DNA from: Calliopsis andreniformis
Taxonomy: Eukaryota; Arthropoda; Insecta; Hymenoptera; Andrenidae
Direction: 5' to 3'
Assembly (NCBI RefSeq): GCF_051401765.1
Contig: NW_027480423.1
Span: 5,270,001-5,334,000 of the forward strand
DNA length: 64,000 bases
Notes under the pieces: generated by a model
The model's database searches: none
What the model saw: the letters and a program-made list of their open reading frames with translations, nothing else
Told to the model about the DNA's origin: nothing
Made by a program: the position numbers and the translations under genes
Shown here: positions 63,401-64,000 of the stretch, in pieces
Numbering within the stretch: the stretch's first letter is position 1
Layout of the letters: each line of letters begins with the position of its first letter

Positions 63401-64000
63401 ATTGTATTTTATGCTACGGGTGTTGACTTCTAAGCCCCTAACTATTCGATATCGTGGAGCCACATCCTAGGGTGAAGCCTAGGTTGCCCGGAACGTAGAA
63501 ATGACCATAACGTTCATACTGGTTGCAATTATTCGTTTTATACAATGGAAAAACTGATGTATTTATATTGTATTTTATGTTTCTGGCGTTGACTTCTTAG
63601 GCCATAACTATTCGATCTGGTGGACCAACGCCCTAGAGTGAAGCCTAGGTTGTACGGAACGTAGAAATGACCATAACTTTCACACTGGTTGCAATAATTC
63701 GTTTTATACAATGGAAAAACTGTTCTATTTATCTTGTATTTTATGCCTCGGGCGTTGCCTTATGAGGCCCTAACTATTCGATCTTTCGGAACAACGCCCT
63801 AGAGTGAAGCCTAGGTTGTCCGGAGCGTAGAAATGACCATTACCTCCACACTGTTTGCAATTATTCCTGTTATACGATGGAAAAACTGTTGTATTTTCAT
63901 TGTATTTTATGCTTCGGGCGTTTACTTCTAAGCCCCTAACTATTCGATCTGGCGGAGCAACGCCCTAGAGTGAAGTGTAGGTGTCCCAAACCGTAGAAAT
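60457..64000 (+). repeat. Diverged terminal satellite domain (about 21 monomers)
   Basis: Monomers here carry many private or rare variants: GATATGGTGGAGCCACG, ATAACGTTCATACGGG, ACAATAGAAAAACTG, GCCTTATGAGGCCC, GGTGGACCAACGCCC, GTGGCCCGAACCG. Related monomers recur at loose spacings: the ATATGGTG or ATATCGTG variant is at 61291, 61789, 62784 and 63449, that is 3, 6 and 4 monomers apart. I found no long near-identical block shared with the rest of the window, only monomer-level similarity. The 166-bp register is kept. Confidence 0.78.

Larger units (their letters stand above)
1..64000 (+). repeat. Satellite DNA array, 166-bp monomer, fills the window
   Basis: Anchors such as GAAATGACCATAAC, TTTTATACGATGGAAAA, GGCGTTGACTTCTAAGG and GAAGCCTAGGTTGCCCGG recur every 166 bp from end to end, always in the same orientation. 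Measured starts of the GACC anchor include 96, 262, 428, 595, 761, 15868, 32470, 44583, 53709 and 57196; each stays within 5 nt of a perfect 166-bp ladder. Neighbouring monomers differ by scattered substitutions and rare 1-nt indels, while distant blocks can be nearly identical. No stretch over 300 bp departs from the satellite, so there is no room for a gene, an inserted transposon or a unique spacer. The strand sign only states the orientation I chose as reference. Family knowledge: head-to-tail arrays of about 150-180 bp are typical of centromeric or heterochromatic satellites in plants and animals. That this one is centromeric is inference. Confidence 0.98.

Noticed and set aside
1..64000. 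CRISPR array
   Set aside because: The repeat and the supposed spacer are both part of the same 166-bp unit and vary together. There are no short constant repeats with unique spacers and no cas genes.
1..64000. Naming the source species or a published satellite family
   Set aside because: Several plant and animal satellites have units near this length, but I do not recognise this sequence with certainty. A database comparison of one monomer (for example 96-261) would settle it.
1..64000. tRNA, rRNA or other RNA genes
   Set aside because: No run of sequence departs from the satellite for long enough, and no tRNA-like arms or rRNA segments were seen.

Overview
The whole 64 kb is one uninterrupted satellite DNA array. 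I see no protein-coding gene, RNA gene, transposable element, CRISPR array or other unique sequence. The monomer is about 166 bp, always in the same orientation. Taking GACCATAACT as monomer position 1, the window holds a 95-nt partial monomer (1-95) followed by 385 consecutive monomers ending exactly at 64000. Since 385 x 166 = 63910 and the observed span is 63905, the net length drift over the whole array is only -5 nt. A long, head-to-tail, nucleosome-length array of this kind points to a eukaryotic chromosome, most likely a centromeric, pericentromeric or other heterochromatic block. I cannot name the species from the sequence, and neither edge of the array is in the window.

Monomer anatomy (hand-built consensus): about 41% G+C and strongly two-sided. 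Positions 1-80 are AT-rich (about 29% G+C) and positions 81-166 GC-richer (about 52%). Landmarks are a CENP-B-box-like 17-mer at positions 29-45, an AT tract at about 56-76, a GGCCCTAACTATTCGATC block at 98-115, a CCTAGG palindrome at 142-147 and CCCGGAACGTAG at 151-162. There are seven CpGs per monomer, about what base composition predicts.

Layout. (1) About 1-32.5 kb is a left domain built from large near-identical blocks. The block at 1-4396 recurs at 28058-32454, most of it also at 24571-27857, and part at 14020-15705. In between are mosaics of 1-, 3-, 8-, 9-, 13-, 14-, 21- and 39-monomer duplications. A monomer subfamily carrying AAATATACAT occurs only between about 4.4 and 23.4 kb. (2) About 33-60.5 kb is a right domain with different higher-order blocks: a 5-mer (830 bp) array at 35.4-38.1 kb, a perfect-looking 14-mer tandem duplication at 41.65-46.3 kb, a 26- to 29-mer tandem duplication at 44.5-53.6 kb, and 10-, 12-, 14- and 24-mer spacings at 54-60.5 kb. 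(3) About 60.5-64 kb holds more diverged monomers with only loose 3-, 4- and 6-mer spacings.

Every duplication offset I measured is a whole number of monomers within a few bases. That fits unequal crossing-over or gene conversion in register, repeated at many scales and over different ages. Short open reading frames of 60-106 codons exist on both strands, but they are variants of the same satellite sequence, and the frame shifts at every monomer boundary (166 is not a multiple of 3), so I do not annotate them as genes. All block limits come from reading by eye and are good to about 10-30 bp unless stated.
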